A DNA stretch of 64,000 bases from Hemibagrus wyckioides (taxonomy: Eukaryota; Chordata; Actinopteri; Siluriformes; Bagridae), in contig NC_080732.1 of NCBI RefSeq assembly GCF_019097595.1, positions 6,225,854-6,289,853 of the forward strand, given 5' to 3'. Below are positions 1 through 12,207 of this stretch, in pieces. The first letter of the stretch is position 1. Every line of letters begins with the position of its first letter. The translations under genes were made by a program, and so were the position numbers. The notes under the pieces are model-generated. The model was not told the origin of the DNA and searched no databases. It saw only the letters and a list, made by a program, of their open reading frames with translations.

Positions 1-210
1 TGTGTGGTTGTCTGTCTATAAGTGTAGCCCTGCGATGGACTGGCGACCTGTAAATTGCCCATAGGAGTGAGTGTGAGTGTGTGTGGTTGTCGGTCTATAT
101 GTGTGGCCTTGTGAGGGACTGGCGACCTGTTTAGGGTGTACCCCTGCCATTAGCCCAATGTGTGCTGGGATAGGCTTTGGCAGACCCCCGTGACCCCAGA
201 CGTTTCACTC
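1..210 (+). repeat. Dispersed repeat, 3' part, partly duplicated
   Basis: This matches the downstream half of the repeat at 60612-60955: the GGTTGTCTGTCTAT, GATGGACTGGCGACCTGT and TGTGTGCTGGGATAGGCT blocks, ending CAGACCCCCGTGACCC. The GACTGGCGACCTGT block occurs twice (about 37 and 117), so this copy contains a short tandem duplication. Confidence 0.7.
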
Positions 211-736
211 AAGCTTTTATTATTGTAAATGCATTTTGCGTCACCCTATAACGTCATCAAATGATGTGGTCACACTGAAATAAAAATCAATAAAAATTTC
301 TGGCACTGACATAGCTTTTTATTTTTTATTTTTTTTATCAGCCTGATCTATTTGACATTTAATTTTTTTTTTAAAAAAATGAATGAAATAAATCTCCCAC
401 ATCGTGACAACCTACTAAACCGGCTGGTGAACTGTACGTGACGTTTAACGTGCCTTTCATGACGCGCTCGACTTTTATTTTGACACGGCGTTCACGCCAC
501 GGAAGTGTCCGTTAGTAAAGGGACAGTTATCTATAATAAAAGCCGCTATTTAATATAGAGCTCGGCGTTAGCGAGTGTAAAAGGAGTAACAGTGCATATG
601 GATCATTCTGTCTCACTGCTCGAATAAATACCCAGCGTGCTATACGACGACAGAGTGATATTACTGTTGACCGTCAGAAGGCGGTTGCTTAGTAAAATGT
701 GTTTGTTTATTTTTTTTGTGTGTTTTTTTTTTTTAC

Positions 737-1033
737 CTGCCGAGTCCTGCTCGGTGCTGTGAACTCCAGCTGCACAGCTATGGTGGGGACTGCGTTAGGT
801 TTAAGAATGAGTCTTTTCCCGAAGCCCATCATTTTCTGCCGATAATTAGTGAAGCATTCCTCAGTGAAATGAGCGCTGCAGATCCTTATACGGTCCAGAT
901 TTTTGAATTTGGGCGCTGTGCGGTTTTTGTAAATGAAATCAATCCACTTCTGTCGTGTCTCTGGATCCTTTGGTATATAATGCAGTGAGGCCCCGGAGCC
1001 TGCATAACACCCTCGACACATGCAGTCCGTCAT
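737..1033 (-). CDS. THAP-domain gene, first coding exon (partial gene)
   Basis: THAP domains are C2CH zinc-coordinating DNA-binding modules, found in transcription factors and in P-element-type transposases. Ninety-nine codons start at an ATG preceded in frame by TAG. Motifs: Cys at residues 4 and 9, the invariant Trp at 30, ICSAHF with Cys52 and His55, and NAVPTI at 80-85, all with normal THAP spacing. The frame then meets CGGCAG/GTAAAA, a good donor at 735-736, in phase 0. So this is the first coding exon and the remainder lies beyond the left edge. Which THAP gene it is, or whether it is a domesticated transposase, cannot be decided from the exon. Confidence 0.75.
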
Positions 1034-1042
1034 TTTGTTCAA

Positions 1043-1260
1043 CTTCTAGCTTTCTGCGATGTTTTTTCGTGAACAGGTTTTCTATACACACTCACTCTCC
1101 TGTAATGGCCTGGATTTGCATATCGGAAAATCATTGGCTCTTATGTTCTTTTGACGCAATAACGCTTTCCTGTCACGTGACCAGTGCTTACGCTTCCTCC
1201 CTCCCCCCCATCCTCCTAGTGAGATGATGAGCAAGCACGGTGACTTAATAAAATTCACAC
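1043..1260 (-). promoter_or_regulatory. Candidate promoter of the THAP gene
   Basis: Directly upstream of the THAP start on the minus strand lie an octamer (ATGCAAAT on the minus strand, 1114-1121), a CCAAT-type match (ATTGGC, about 1134-1139) and a perfect 10-bp palindrome GTCACGTGAC (1172-1181), an E-box of the USF/TFE type. Clustered sites next to a first exon are suggestive only. Confidence 0.35.
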
Positions 1261-1931
1261 TACAAATAAAGCTACAGAGTTGTTTTTTTTTTAATTAAGT
1301 ATGTTAAAATTAATTGGTTATAAACGTGCGTTATTATTATTATTATTATTATTAATTTAAAGCCACCCTTTACTATTACGTATTGCTGTGTAAAACAATA
1401 GAAAAGCACACTTCCGGTATGACGTATCTGTCAGGTCAGACTCAGAGTTCACGCTAAAGTGCAGATAAATTTATTGATGCATGTATTATAACTACAGGAA
1501 AAAAAAGCGCACAAATCTGATTCCACATACAATTTAAGGGTTTCTTCTAGAGGGAGTGTGTGTATTAGCACGTGTGCACGCGCCCAGGCATCAGGCATGA
1601 TGATTCAGCGCTGTTTTTATGCCGAGTATGAACAGCATACGATTATCTCTGTTTAAAAATGATACAGATGTATTTTTAAAGGGGTTAGGTAAATGAAATA
1701 AATGAAATCGAGCTGATGTAAACACAGCATGTAGCTAAACAAACAAACAAACAAACAAAAAAAACCCTGATACTATGTCCACCTGTCAACGCTGACATTT
1801 TTTTAGTGCGCAGGTACATCTTGTTTTACGGTAGCGCGTTTATTCGCTTGAAGTGCCGTAATCTGTGGAGATTTCAGCTTCATAAAAACACAGCACCGAA
1901 CCCCGAAGAATCTGTCCGATATTAAGACTTG

Positions 1932-1977
<46 letters not shown>

Positions 1978-2319
1978 TGCATTATTATTATTTGCAATAT
2001 TTTTTATATTTATATATGTTATCGAATTATTCCACAAGTAATATCTCAAGTGTTGTGTGCGATAATGCTCCCTTTTTATTGTGATTGTATCAGACATTTC
2101 ATCCAGGTATCCATAAAACTACAGGTAGCATGTACTTTACACACCTAAAAAATAAAAATTCAGTACTGTGTGAAGTATGAATTTAAGGGTGCGCATGCGC
2201 AGATCCGCTCACTCAGGACGTTTCCATAGAGTATTTGGTCAGAACAGCTAAGCTGCTATTTTAACTCATTCACAACTCTATTCCATCACCTTTTTTAGTA
2301 AATGAATGCTAAAAATGTA

Positions 2320-2877
2320 CCCTATATTGCCAGACGTTTTGGGACGTCTGCTTTTACATGCATGTGAACTTTAATGACATCCCATTTTTTAATCTGTAGA
2401 GTTTAATATAGAGTTGGTCCTCCCTTGGCAGCTATAACAGCTTCAACTCTTCTGGGAAAGCTTCCCATAAGGTTTAGGAGTGTTTCTATGGGAATTTTTT
2501 GACCATTCCTCTAGAAGCACATTTGTGAGGTCAGGCACTGATGTTGGACGAGAAGGCCTGGCTCACAGTCTCCGCTCTAATTCACCCCAAATGTGTTCTG
2601 TCAGGTTGAGGTCAGGACTCTGTGCAGGCCAGTCAAGTTCCTCCACACCAAACTCGCTCATCCATGTCTTTATGGACTTTGCTTTGTGCACTGGTGTGCA
2701 GTCATGTTGGAACAGGAAGGGGTCATCCCCAAACTGTTCCCACAAAGTTGGGAGCTTGAAATTGTCCAAAATGTCTTGGTATGCTGAAGATTGTATACAC
2801 CTGTGGTTATGGAAGTGATTGGAACACATGAATTCAACGATTTGGAAGGGTGTCCCAAAACCTTTGGCAATATAGTG
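2320..2877 (-). mobile_element. Tc1-like deletion derivative, family I, copy 1
   Basis: Terminal inverted repeats of the CACTATATTGCCAAAAGTTTTGGGA type are flanked by TA on both sides. The minus strand keeps the C-terminal transposase piece ([36 protein letters not shown]); the helix-turn-helix half is missing. Its deletion junction differs from copies at 27682, 30695 and 43839: here the GGTATGCTGAAGA segment joins directly to the subterminal ATACACCTGTGG segment. Confidence 0.88.
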
Positions 2878-3119
2878 TATGTTGCTTTTCAGTGTAATGT
2901 GTGATCACTACATCTGAACATGTGAACATCCACAAGACAAGTGTTTGTCCTGCAAAGAGCCTGGAATTCAATCTCACTTGGGATCCACTGGAACGCTGAC
3001 TGCACCCCGGATCTCCTCGCCTAAAAATCATTGCCACACCTTGATCATGTGGTCAAATGAGCACAAATCACCACAGCCATCTTCCCAAAATCAGAAGAGC
3101 GGAGGTTATTATATAGCAA

Positions 3120-3209
3120 AAAGGGGATACATCTGGAATAGGATGTTCTCTAAGCACATATGAATGTGATAGTCCACAGGTGTCCACAAACTTTTAGCCA
3201 TTTAGTGCA
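3120..3209. mobile_element. Tc1-like relic, right end only
   Basis: This ends in GGTGTCCACAAACTTTTAGCC, the terminal repeat type of another Tc1-like family seen at the left end of the relic at 17675. No transposase sequence is recognisable. Confidence 0.45.
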
Positions 3210-3263
3210 GGTTCTGTTAGCACTTATATTACAGCAGCTATAAACACTCCTTTCCTCACAATG

Positions 3264-3460
3264 TGGGGATGTGGTAGCTTAGTGGTTAAGACATTGGCCT
3301 ACTGATGGGAAGGTTGTGAGTTCAAATCCCAGCTCCACCAAACTGTCACTACTGGGCCCTTTAGCAATGCCCTTAACCCTTGTTGTATAAAAATAGGATA
3401 AAATATAAGTTGCTCTGAATAAGGGTATCTGCTAAATACCAGAAATGTAATGTAAATGTC
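3264..3460 (+). repeat. tRNA-headed SINE-like element
   Basis: The head TAGCTTAGTGGTTAAG with GAGTTCAAATCCCAG resembles a pol III A/B-box pair. It is followed by the CTGCTAAATACCAGAAATGTAA tail type found in ostariophysan genomes. Related copies lie at 23085, 55783 and, inverted, 20540. Confidence 0.75.
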
Positions 3461-3827
3461 TCACAATGTTTGCACACAAAAAAAAGTAAAGTGAAATATC
3501 CAATAAAATAATTTCATTAATTAAAATTCCAAACTGGTGATAATAACCTTATACTTTACTTATTACCTATTCACCTGGTAATTTCTGTGCATAAATAAAA
3601 GATTTGTTTTTCTGAACTTGGAGTGACCAGTGAGTCTGTCATAACAACAGTATTTAGTGCAGTCCCAGAGGAACCTGACATACGTAAATCTGCTAAAACC
3701 ATGACGCTGGTTGTGACTCACATAGCTAAGCAACTTGTACTAATTAAGTGGGGATCAGAAATCTAATGCTTTAGACGCCAGTGGGGTTACGTTACCACAA
3801 GAGATGGTGCAACATCAACACCTTAGT

Positions 3828-3924
3828 TCATGGGATTGTGATATCAGTCAGATATTTCCAGGGATCATGGGATTGAGATATCGGTCGGATATTTCCAGGG
3901 ATCATGGGATTGAGATATCAGTCA
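3828..3924 (+). repeat. Short tandem repeat, 37-bp unit, about 2.6 copies
   Basis: The unit begins TCATGGGATTGAGATATC and ends ATATTTCCAGGGA; it is repeated with a few substitutions. Confidence 0.85.
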
Positions 3925-4034
3925 TGTTGAGGCTTCGAACTGTCCATGACAATAAACAAAATACTTTTTTATATATATATAAATATATATATAAATAATT
4001 ATTTTTTAATATTTTTGGCTGTACCATTATGTTC

Positions 4035-4250
4035 TTTATTTTACTTGCATGTTGATTCCATTCCATTACTGCACAGTGAAATTCTTTCTTTGCATATCCC
4101 ATCCTTGTGGGTTGAGGTCAGAGCGCAGGGTCAGCCATAATGCAGCACTTCTGGAGCAGAGTGGGTTGGGGGCCTTGCCCAAGGTCCCAACGGTGGCTTG
4201 GCTTGGCGGTGCTGGGGCTTGAACCCTGATCTTTCGGTCAACGACCCAGA
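4035..4250 (-). repeat. SINE-like repeat, minus orientation
   Basis: This shares GTGAAATTCTTTCTTTGCAT, a GGTCAGAGC-CAGGGTCAGCCAT block and GGGGCTTGAACCCTGATCTTTCG with 59115-59330. The last block read in reverse looks like a tRNA B box (GGTTCAAG), so the element is probably minus-strand. Confidence 0.65.
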
Positions 4251-4372
4251 ATGTTCCTCAAATCAGTAAAGTCAAAAGAAATGTAAAAAAAATAATCAAA
4301 TTGTCTCAACGTGTCATATTTAATGGTGTATTTATTGCTGTGTCAGTGATTAGAAAGAGACAGCTCTGTTTT

Positions 4373-4390
4373 TACACACACACACACACG

Positions 4391-4421
<31 letters not shown>

Positions 4422-4662
4422 ATCATTTCACTTCTCTACCAGCAAGTGGCGCTGGTGCTTTTTTAAATAGTTTAACACTTACTTTTATAAGATGAACTTG
4501 AAATATACATAAAAATATATAATGAAGTTAAACGTAAAATATAGCTGATTGATAAAAAAAACAGAAAGAAAGCAAACTTCAGTGTCCATCAACTAGACTG
4601 GAGTGCACATGACTGCATCTCTTATAGGAGAAGCAGCTGGTGGATGGGATGAGATTAAATGG

Positions 4663-4714
<52 letters not shown>

Positions 4715-5178
4715 GACAACATTTTGGAAGGCCAACTCCTTTTTCTACCTTTTTAAACCTTGCCTCAAATACTTGGCATGACATTTGTTACTAAAATCTG
4801 CTGCTATTTTAATCCTCTCAATCATTCCTTAAACCATTTAACCAACCAAATTTAACAGCAGTATACTTTTTTTTAAAAAAGGAAAAGAAGAAAGAAAGTA
4901 AGAAATGATGTAATAACAATGTGATAGTAATAATAATGAAAGGGTAAACAGCTATAATGAAGCAGTCATTTTATAGAGAAATAAAAGGCAGAATAAAAGA
5001 CTTCAATGATTGTTAGGAAGAGAGACCGAAACTCTCTCTCTCTCTCTCACACTCTCTCTCTCTCTCTGAACACTCACTGACCTTTTCGTACTTGGCTCCT
5101 GCGTTCCTGTCACTGCTTTGAAGTTTCTCTGGTTTGACTTTGAGCAGCTGCTTTACACTATTTTGGGTCCGGAGTCCC

Positions 5179-5220
<42 letters not shown>
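4373..5220. repeat. Three CA microsatellites and one TC tract
   Basis: CA repeats lie at about 4373-4413, 4665-4711 and 5182-5220, and a TC-rich tract at about 5031-5067. Between them is AT-rich DNA with no gene signal. Confidence 0.95.
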
Positions 5221-5224
<4 letters not shown>

Positions 5225-5429
5225 TGCAGTATGACATGGATGGTAGATGATGAGTGTTGAGAATCTTGGTCATTAAGAGAGATCAACTCTAAGATGCTCA
5301 TCGGTTCTCTGAAATTTCCCCATGGTTCAGCTTTCTTTGAATGATACATGCTGACTTTTGGAAAGACATTTTGCTGCTGCAGGGATTATCCATTAGGGAC
5401 ATCTTTCAGTGCTTTTGGACTTTCATAAA

Positions 5430-5585
<156 letters not shown>

Positions 5586-5645
5586 CCACATGTAGAACCC
5601 ATTTTTATTTGACTGGTCATTAGATTCCATTTGACATTATTCAGT

Positions 5646-5895
5646 TATTCATCATCTTGACTTATCCTGCTCAGGCTCATGGTTGGATCCGGAGTCTCTC
5701 CTGAGAACACTGAGCATGAGGCAGGAATGAAAAACCTTGAATGTGATGCCAGTCCATCGTAGAGCATCATGCATACACACATTCACATACTCAGTCATAC
5801 TTATAGCCAATTTAGCATAGTCAAGGAGGTGAGAAAAAAAACAGTGGACATGGGGACATCATGCAAAACTCCCTGCAGACAGTAACCAGAGCTCA
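5646..5895. repeat. Degraded dispersed repeat
   Basis: It carries the blocks GATGCCAGTCCATCG, CACACATTCACATACTCA and CAAAACTCCCTGCAGACAG. These are shared in order with a common fish repeat family that is also represented at 13040-13370. Confidence 0.55.
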
Positions 5896-6475
5896 GGATC
5901 CAAGTGGACATTACTGATATGAATGACATATATCATAGCGGTGATTAGAACAGTTAGAAGCATTGGAAATTGTGGACCCCCTGCATAAGAACTTAGAGCT
6001 ATTGAGCTCCATAGAGGTATTGTATTATATTTTGTTGACAAAAGTTCAATATCCCAAACCAACTTTCCTCCATGTAACCCAGTGTGTTAGTGACTGAGTA
6101 ATTAATCAAGTAATTATTGATTTTACCGGTTAAACATTAGTTTACACACCTCTACTGAATTCACGTTTATATCTGATATATCTTCTAACTTAGAAGGATT
6201 GCTGAATCTATCTACTTGAGAATAGCACAGGGTTGCCAACTTGGTTTGGAGTCTGTGTGTCTGAAAGTTAGTTACTTAGTTGTTGTTGTTCTTCCTCACA
6301 CATAGTGTGTGTGTTGGATGCTATCCTGGCATATATAGCTGCTAACCAGTGTTGAGGAAGCAAATTTGCACGTGACTAAGAAAGGCTGGGCAAATACTGC
6401 AAAGCAATTTTTGTGGAAACTGTGACATTTTCAGGACTTTGTACAAGGCATGCCTTACAAAGACGGGGGTTAATC

Positions 6476-6690
6476 TACTACTCTTGGTTCATTTAATCTC
6501 TGGAAATATCATGCTAGTTAGATGTAGTGCTACACTGAAAAACATTGCTAGTTATGAGACAAGCTACACAGATACAAAGAGGGTTCAGTCCTACTCTTGG
6601 TTCATTTAATCTCTGGAAACAGTCAGCTAGTTAGATGTAGTACTACACAACATTGCTAGTTATGAGACAAGCTACATTGTTTGGAATAGT
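6476..6690 (+). repeat. 113-bp tandem duplication
   Basis: CTACTCTTGGTTCATTTAAT through AGTTATGAGACAAGCTACA occurs twice, 113 bp apart, with small differences. No coding potential. Confidence 0.85.
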
Positions 6691-6699
6691 ATCAGCTCT

Positions 6700-7509
6700 C
6701 AGTACACTACTAAAATGGGAGTTTTTAGTAGAACTAGCACTGCTCTTCTCTAGCACTAGCACTGCTCTTCTTTTTTCACTGAAAAGATTTAGCAATAAAT
6801 GCTGACATCACCTCCAGCAACTTCGGTGTATTTTGTTTTGAACGTTGCTCACATGACAATAATAGAAATTCAGTTACAATCATCATTATAAACTAATTAA
6901 GTGTCTCAGCGGTGATGTCTGCCGGACGGAGTTATGATCAGTATGGAAAGATGACCTGCATGCTATTGATGTCTTGGCAATGCTTTTTTAAATAAACAGT
7001 CGGTGGGATCCGTTCACTGCTTACGAGCCTTTATCTAAATTTAGCAGCATGCTACAGGCTCATCATGGCCTTCGGGAACAAGTGTAGGATTACACACGTG
7101 AAAGCAAATCTGTAAAATCACAACTCTATATACGCTCCATGTCCACGTTTAGGCGTGTCATACGAAAATCGCTGACAGGATTTAAGCTCGGCTCGGTTAT
7201 TTATCGCACTGCTTACCATGCTGAAATGCTCTTCTAAACGACTAGGCACGGAGTTTTAATGATAATGTTCATTAAAAAAATGTCTAGTGTTTAGAAATGT
7301 GCAGCAGAAAGGCAACGCTGATGGCATGCAAATCAGTCCAAATACATTATTTCATCCTGAGGCCTTTGGGATTTTATTTGATCAGGATTATGTGTGTATA
7401 TTAATCATCAGTGAGATGGAGAAAAGATTTTTAGATATAAACAGTGCAGTATAGGGAGACAGACAGGAACAGGACACATTTTCTTCTACGCAGTGAACAC
7501 TACAAAAGG

Positions 7510-7543
<34 letters not shown>

Positions 7544-9060
7544 GATCATGTTTGATGCATAACATTTTTATTGTTATACACAGATCATTTCTTTACATTC
7601 TCCAGAGTACAAACGTCACTGGGGCTTCAAATATGCTTCAAATGCCTAAAGTCGTCCCTTTCTGCTCTTCCAGTGGTAGAATATACCTACAGTCAAGGCT
7701 CCTTGCATTATTGTATTATTAATCAGTTGAATCACAAATGTTTATGTTTTTATTATTATTATTATTATCAGAATTGTGTGACACAACTGATTATTTATCA
7801 AGTCATTCACCCCTAAAATAAATGTGCAAAACGTTAGAAAAATACCAACGTGGGTTACGGACTAGGCTTTGTAAAAAGAGTAAAACTGTTGTTTATAAAT
7901 TGTTTTCTTTTGTGCAATAGCTGTTCCTTTTAGAAAAATAATTCTGCCCTTTTTGATTAGTCTGTAAAATAATAAATCGACTGGGAAAACATGAACAGAG
8001 GCCATATACATTGCAATAGATTTGCAGCATGACACATACTCACAAAAAAAAAAAGATGATTTAAAAAAAAAAATAAAACGGCAAAATAGATACCACGTAA
8101 TGCTTGATTTCGATATGTAAAACACCATAAAAATAGTTTATTTTTTTCTTTTCTGTACATATGTAGTCTGAAAATTTAGTATAGTCATTATTTTTATATT
8201 TTTTGTAAACTTTTTTTTAATTTTTTATAACAGAATTTATATTATACAATAGAATTATATATATAATTAATTATATATATATATATAATTCACCTCCTAT
8301 ATATATATCTGCTATAAATATATAGATAAAGCTATATTTATATAGGTTTATCATCAATGGTACTATTCATCATGATCAATAATATTCAGGCACATTATTT
8401 TATTCAATATCCCTGCACTGCATTTTTGCCTAATCTGAGAAGCTAGTGAGTAAAGTAACAAACGTTGCATACACAGAATAGATGATGTAGAATAAAGCTC
8501 GAAAGATCTCGATTCTCCAGACTCAACTGAGTAAAACTGCAGATATGTTTGGCGGTGCACTTGGATTGGACTGTAGCACATGTACGTCTCAGCAGACAGC
8601 CGCGGTCAGATATCGGACTTAATGGTACTACATAGCGTGTTTGAAATAAATTACGGCGAAGCGGTAATAAAAAGGAAGCCTAGCCTATGTAAGCCCTTTT
8701 TTCAGTCGTGTCTTGAATACGGATGCACTGCGAATTATAGAATAAATACGTTCGTCTATGAAATGATAAATGCAAAGTCCAATCAAATCACCACTCTGTG
8801 CCAGCAATAATGAAGCAAAACAATGGCACAATGTAGTGTTCCCTTACTAAAGAATTAAGACAAGACCTGTTTCTTTTTTTTTTTCTTCTTTTTTTCCCTT
8901 TTTTCTTCTTTTGCATTCCTCTGAGGTAAACAGTAGTTAAAGACTCAACACATCTGCTGTTCAATGTATCACCTACATGAATTAACCCCTTCACACCATG
9001 TGGCCATTACACGACTCATGAAGTTTCATTTCGAAAATGTAGAAAAGCGGATTATTTAGT
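6700..9060. other. AT-rich DNA without a recognised gene
   Basis: I see short ATT/AAT trinucleotide runs (7510-7540, about 7749-7768), poly-T stretches and TA-rich palindromic sequence near 8240-8340. There are no splice-bounded conserved frames. Part of it could be 3'UTR of a neighbouring gene, but nothing shows this. Confidence 0.5.
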
Positions 9061-9084
9061 GGGTAATAAAGGTGCGAACTCCCA

Positions 9085-9330
9085 GGCGTACACACGATAC
9101 GATACGATTCCACTTCATAAGAGAACGATTCAATATTTGATGAATCGATTCGATTCGATTACAATCAATGAATTTTGTTCACAATCATTACCACCTTGAA
9201 TTTGTAACAGAAGATGATCAACAGCGACACTAGCCAATCAGGAACGTCTGTGAGGTCAATATGCGGAAGAGGGCTGACAGCTCTCTCCTACGAGAGTGTT
9301 ATGCTGGGAGATCCCATGCACAGTAGTTAA
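9085..9330. repeat. Dispersed repeat, ATTCGATTCGATT-rich, with a second family abutting
   Basis: The segment 9105-9200 is similar to 10110-10200 inside the hAT-like element (GATATTTGATG-ATC, GATTCGATT, CAATCATTA). From 9205 a CACTAGCCAATC-AGGA-CGTCTGTGAG block follows, which recurs at 14223 and 50170. Confidence 0.6.
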
Positions 9331-9903
9331 AAACATGCTCTTAGCTGGCTTTATGTGTTTCAGAGATATCATGTGTTAGCCTTCACCCTTCCTATTGGCT
9401 GCTGGTGTAGTAGTGGGTGGGACTTAATGTCCCAATTGGGGAGAAAATGTAAAAGGGCCATTCATCTGTCTGGATGATAAAATCAGTGTATAAATCTGAA
9501 TTATTTTTACAGAGCAGCTACACTAAATAATCAGTCTCAATGCATCAATCCAACTCCATGGATTATTATATCTCAGTGAACCTTGCCCCAGTAAGCATCA
9601 CCGGATCATCATTCTGAAGGGATGTAGCAACTAAGACAATAGTAAGAAAATGTCATCGTTTGTAGTAAACATGTTTCGGCTGTTTAATACCATTAAAAAT
9701 ATTTCTAAAAAGTGTGAAATCTTAGATTGGCAACAATGTCTTGTAATTAATACAGCAGGTCTGAAGGGGTTAATTCAACACCAAACAGAGAATTTTGAAT
9801 ATTTTGTTTTCTAACATGCAAACAAAGCTCAGACCTTTATTTTTTTTTTTAACCTAAAACATTACTAAAAATAATTTTTCATCTACTTCTCACTGCTCAC
9901 TTG

Positions 9904-10317
9904 TAGGCATGTGCCAATAATCGGTTATATGATACAATCCGATATTATTATTATTAGAACAGCGTCAATAGAAGTGCTGATACTTTGTTTCAGACATTTG
10001 GATATGTCCCTATTTTATTTCATACGTTTTTTTTTAAGGTTGCCTTTTATATTTGTGTGAATGGTGTAAAAAAGAGAATAAACAATCGAACAAAACGAAA
10101 CAAAAATCTGAGGAACAATTTCGATTCATAAGGCAACGATCCGATATTTGATGCATCCGATATGAGCCGAATTGATTCGATTTGTTCCCAATCATTACTG
10201 AACAACAAATAATAAAACTCCTCATTCAGAAGGACGATATAAACTGGAGTTGTGATTATTTTTGAATACCGTGTAAGCCGTGATCAAATGTTTTCGCCGA
10301 TTATCGGCACGTGCCTA
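9904..10317. mobile_element. hAT-like non-autonomous element
   Basis: The ends TAGGCATGTGCCAATAATCG and CGATTATCGGCACGTGCCTA are inverted repeats. The flanking 8 bp (CTCACTTG, GTCATTTG) match at 6 of 8 positions, as for a decayed hAT target duplication. There is no transposase frame inside. Confidence 0.65.
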
Positions 10318-10712
10318 GTCATTTGCCTGAACGTGAACGCACCAAATCAAAGAAACTGCATGCACGATGAGCAACGCTCGATTCACAAATACATACAGCA
10401 TAAACATTTTCACCTCCTTTACATTTTAGTAAACAATATTCACCCATGTGGCTGTGCGCATGGCGAGTCGTATTACAGTAGGCAGTCCTCTCCGTCTTTA
10501 ATCGTGGTTCTCAGTGGAACAAAGCGAGCCGCTAGCTTTGGATGGTGGGATATATCATTTTGAAAAAATAAAATAATCAATCATATTGCACATTTTACTA
10601 CCAGAACTTCTTTTCGAAAAGTTTCACAAAAAAACTAGGGAGAAGTAAAATACATCTGCGATGGAGGAGAACAGAGAAAAAAAACGAATGAAATGGGGCC
10701 CGTTCCTACAGA

Positions 10713-10946
10713 TAGACATGTGCTGATAATCAGTTAAAATAATATTTTAATATTTAATAATAATATTTAATATTTCAATAATCAGTAAATATTAACAATT
10801 TTATTTTTATTATTATTATTATTATATTTTTTTAAGGTGGAATACTTGGGTAAAGGATGGAGAATACACGCTGATAAATAATAAGGTGTGATTAAATAGT
10901 CATAGCAATATTTTTTAAATCTGTGATTATATGGAGCACATGCCTA
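10713..10946. mobile_element. Second hAT-like element, shorter
   Basis: The ends TAGACATGTGCTGATAATCA and GATTATATGGAGCACATGCCTA are related to the element at 9904. The interior is AT-rich, and no flanking duplication is evident. Confidence 0.5.
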
Positions 10947-11199
10947 GCCGTAGTAACAGTGATGCTTATGTAATGTTATAAGACTGGCGATGGAGGCTGT
11001 GGTGCTGTTCGTTTTTCTCTGACCAGCGTGGAAAGTCCACTGAACACATTCCTCTGGCACTGAGCATAAATCTCCGAACCCGACACGTCAGACGGGAAAG
11101 AAACGAGGCAGCTGTCTGTGCCCGTCATGTAAAAGTGCACCGTACGTTTCCACACAGATCGACCAGCTCGGCTCAGCACACCCTAAACTCTTTCTCACG

Positions 11200-11416
11200 C
11201 ACACATCTCTCCTTTTTTTTCTTGTTGCATTTCTTTCTTTCTCTCTTTTTTTATTATTTTTTTTATTTTGAACAGTCAGTCTTTCACACGGCTAAATGAG
11301 CCGTGAAATGTTACGTCGTCCTCCGAAGGCGTTCTTATTTTCCAAAAAACTTCCTCTGTTGCTCCCACGGCCAAGGACCAGCGCCAGTTTAATGTAACAC
11401 TGTGTTATTTCCATGA
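11200..11416 (-). other. jph1: Candidate jph1 3'UTR terminal exon
   Basis: On the minus strand a clear acceptor (TTTTTATTTCTCAG) ends at 11417. It is followed by about 150 nt of GC-richer, non-repetitive, non-coding sequence and then AATAAA signals at 11262-11267 and 11250-11255. The donor at 15871, just after the jph1 stop codon, needs a downstream acceptor, and this is the best one I noticed. The UTR could run longer, into 10976-11200. This is inferred from splice signals only. Confidence 0.35.
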
Positions 11417-11689
11417 CTGAGAAATAAAAACCATTAGAAGGTTACAGCTTGCAGAAAAATTCCACTGAAAGAAACATCACATCGCTCTGTTCTTACTGGA
11501 ACTTAACGAGTGTTAACAAGGAGAAATACACATTGGTGACGAAAAAACGTAAATAAAAATAAGCTAAAGTACAAAATTGATATTTAGAAGAACAGCCATG
11601 AACATAACACTTATACCTGTGCACTGTTATACATTGTCACACTGTAATATACTGTGCAATGCCTACTGTGTATACTGCACAATGATGTA

Positions 11690-12207
11690 TCAAGCATAAC
11701 ATTATGACCACCTGCTTAATATTGTGTTGTTCCCCCTTTTGCTGCCAAAACACAACAAACTGTGATGCACTGGGTATTCTGACACCTTTCTATCAGAACC
11801 AGCATTTACAGTAGCTCGTCTGTTGGATCGGATCACACGGGCCAGCCTTCGCTCCCCACATGCATCAAGGAGCCTTGGCCGCCCATGACCCTGTCGTCGG
11901 TTCACCACTGTTCCTTCCTTGGACCACTTTTGATAGATAGTGACCACTGCAGACCGGGAACACCCCACAAGAGCTGCAGTTTCGGAGATGCTCTGATCCA
12001 GTGGTCTAGCCATGACAATTTGTCCCTGGTCAAACTCGCTCAAATCTTTACGCTTGCCCATTTTTCCTGCTTCTAACACATCAACTTTGAGGACAAAATG
12101 TTCACATGCTGCCTAATATATCCCACCCACTAACAGGCGCCATGATGAGGAGATCATCAGTGTTACTCACTTCACCTCTCAGTGCTCATAATGTTATGCC
12201 TGATTGG
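11690..12207 (-). mobile_element. Tc1-like deletion derivative, family II, copy A
   Basis: The ends are of the type CGATCAGGCATAACATTATG, next to TA. The minus strand encodes the transposase N terminus ([45 protein letters not shown]), a helix-turn-helix/paired-type DNA-binding region, then jumps to the 3' end. The catalytic DDE part is deleted. A further small internal deletion removes about eight codons after SNRRATV. Confidence 0.88.

Noticed and set aside
3264..3400. Possible functional tRNA genes at SINE heads (also 23085, 55783, 60612, 62880)
   Set aside because: A/B-box-like words are present, but no complete cloverleaf with acceptor stem could be traced. They are repeat heads.
4301..4794. 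Frames rich in Thr-His or Cys-Val
   Set aside because: They are CA/GT microsatellite translations; the same at 5013, 23574 (outside the jph1 exon), 26496 and 29950.
10976..11179. 67-codon minus-strand frame MLSRAGRSVWKRTVHFYM
   Set aside because: No family motif, no splice context of its own. Better explained as part of a possible jph1 3'UTR.
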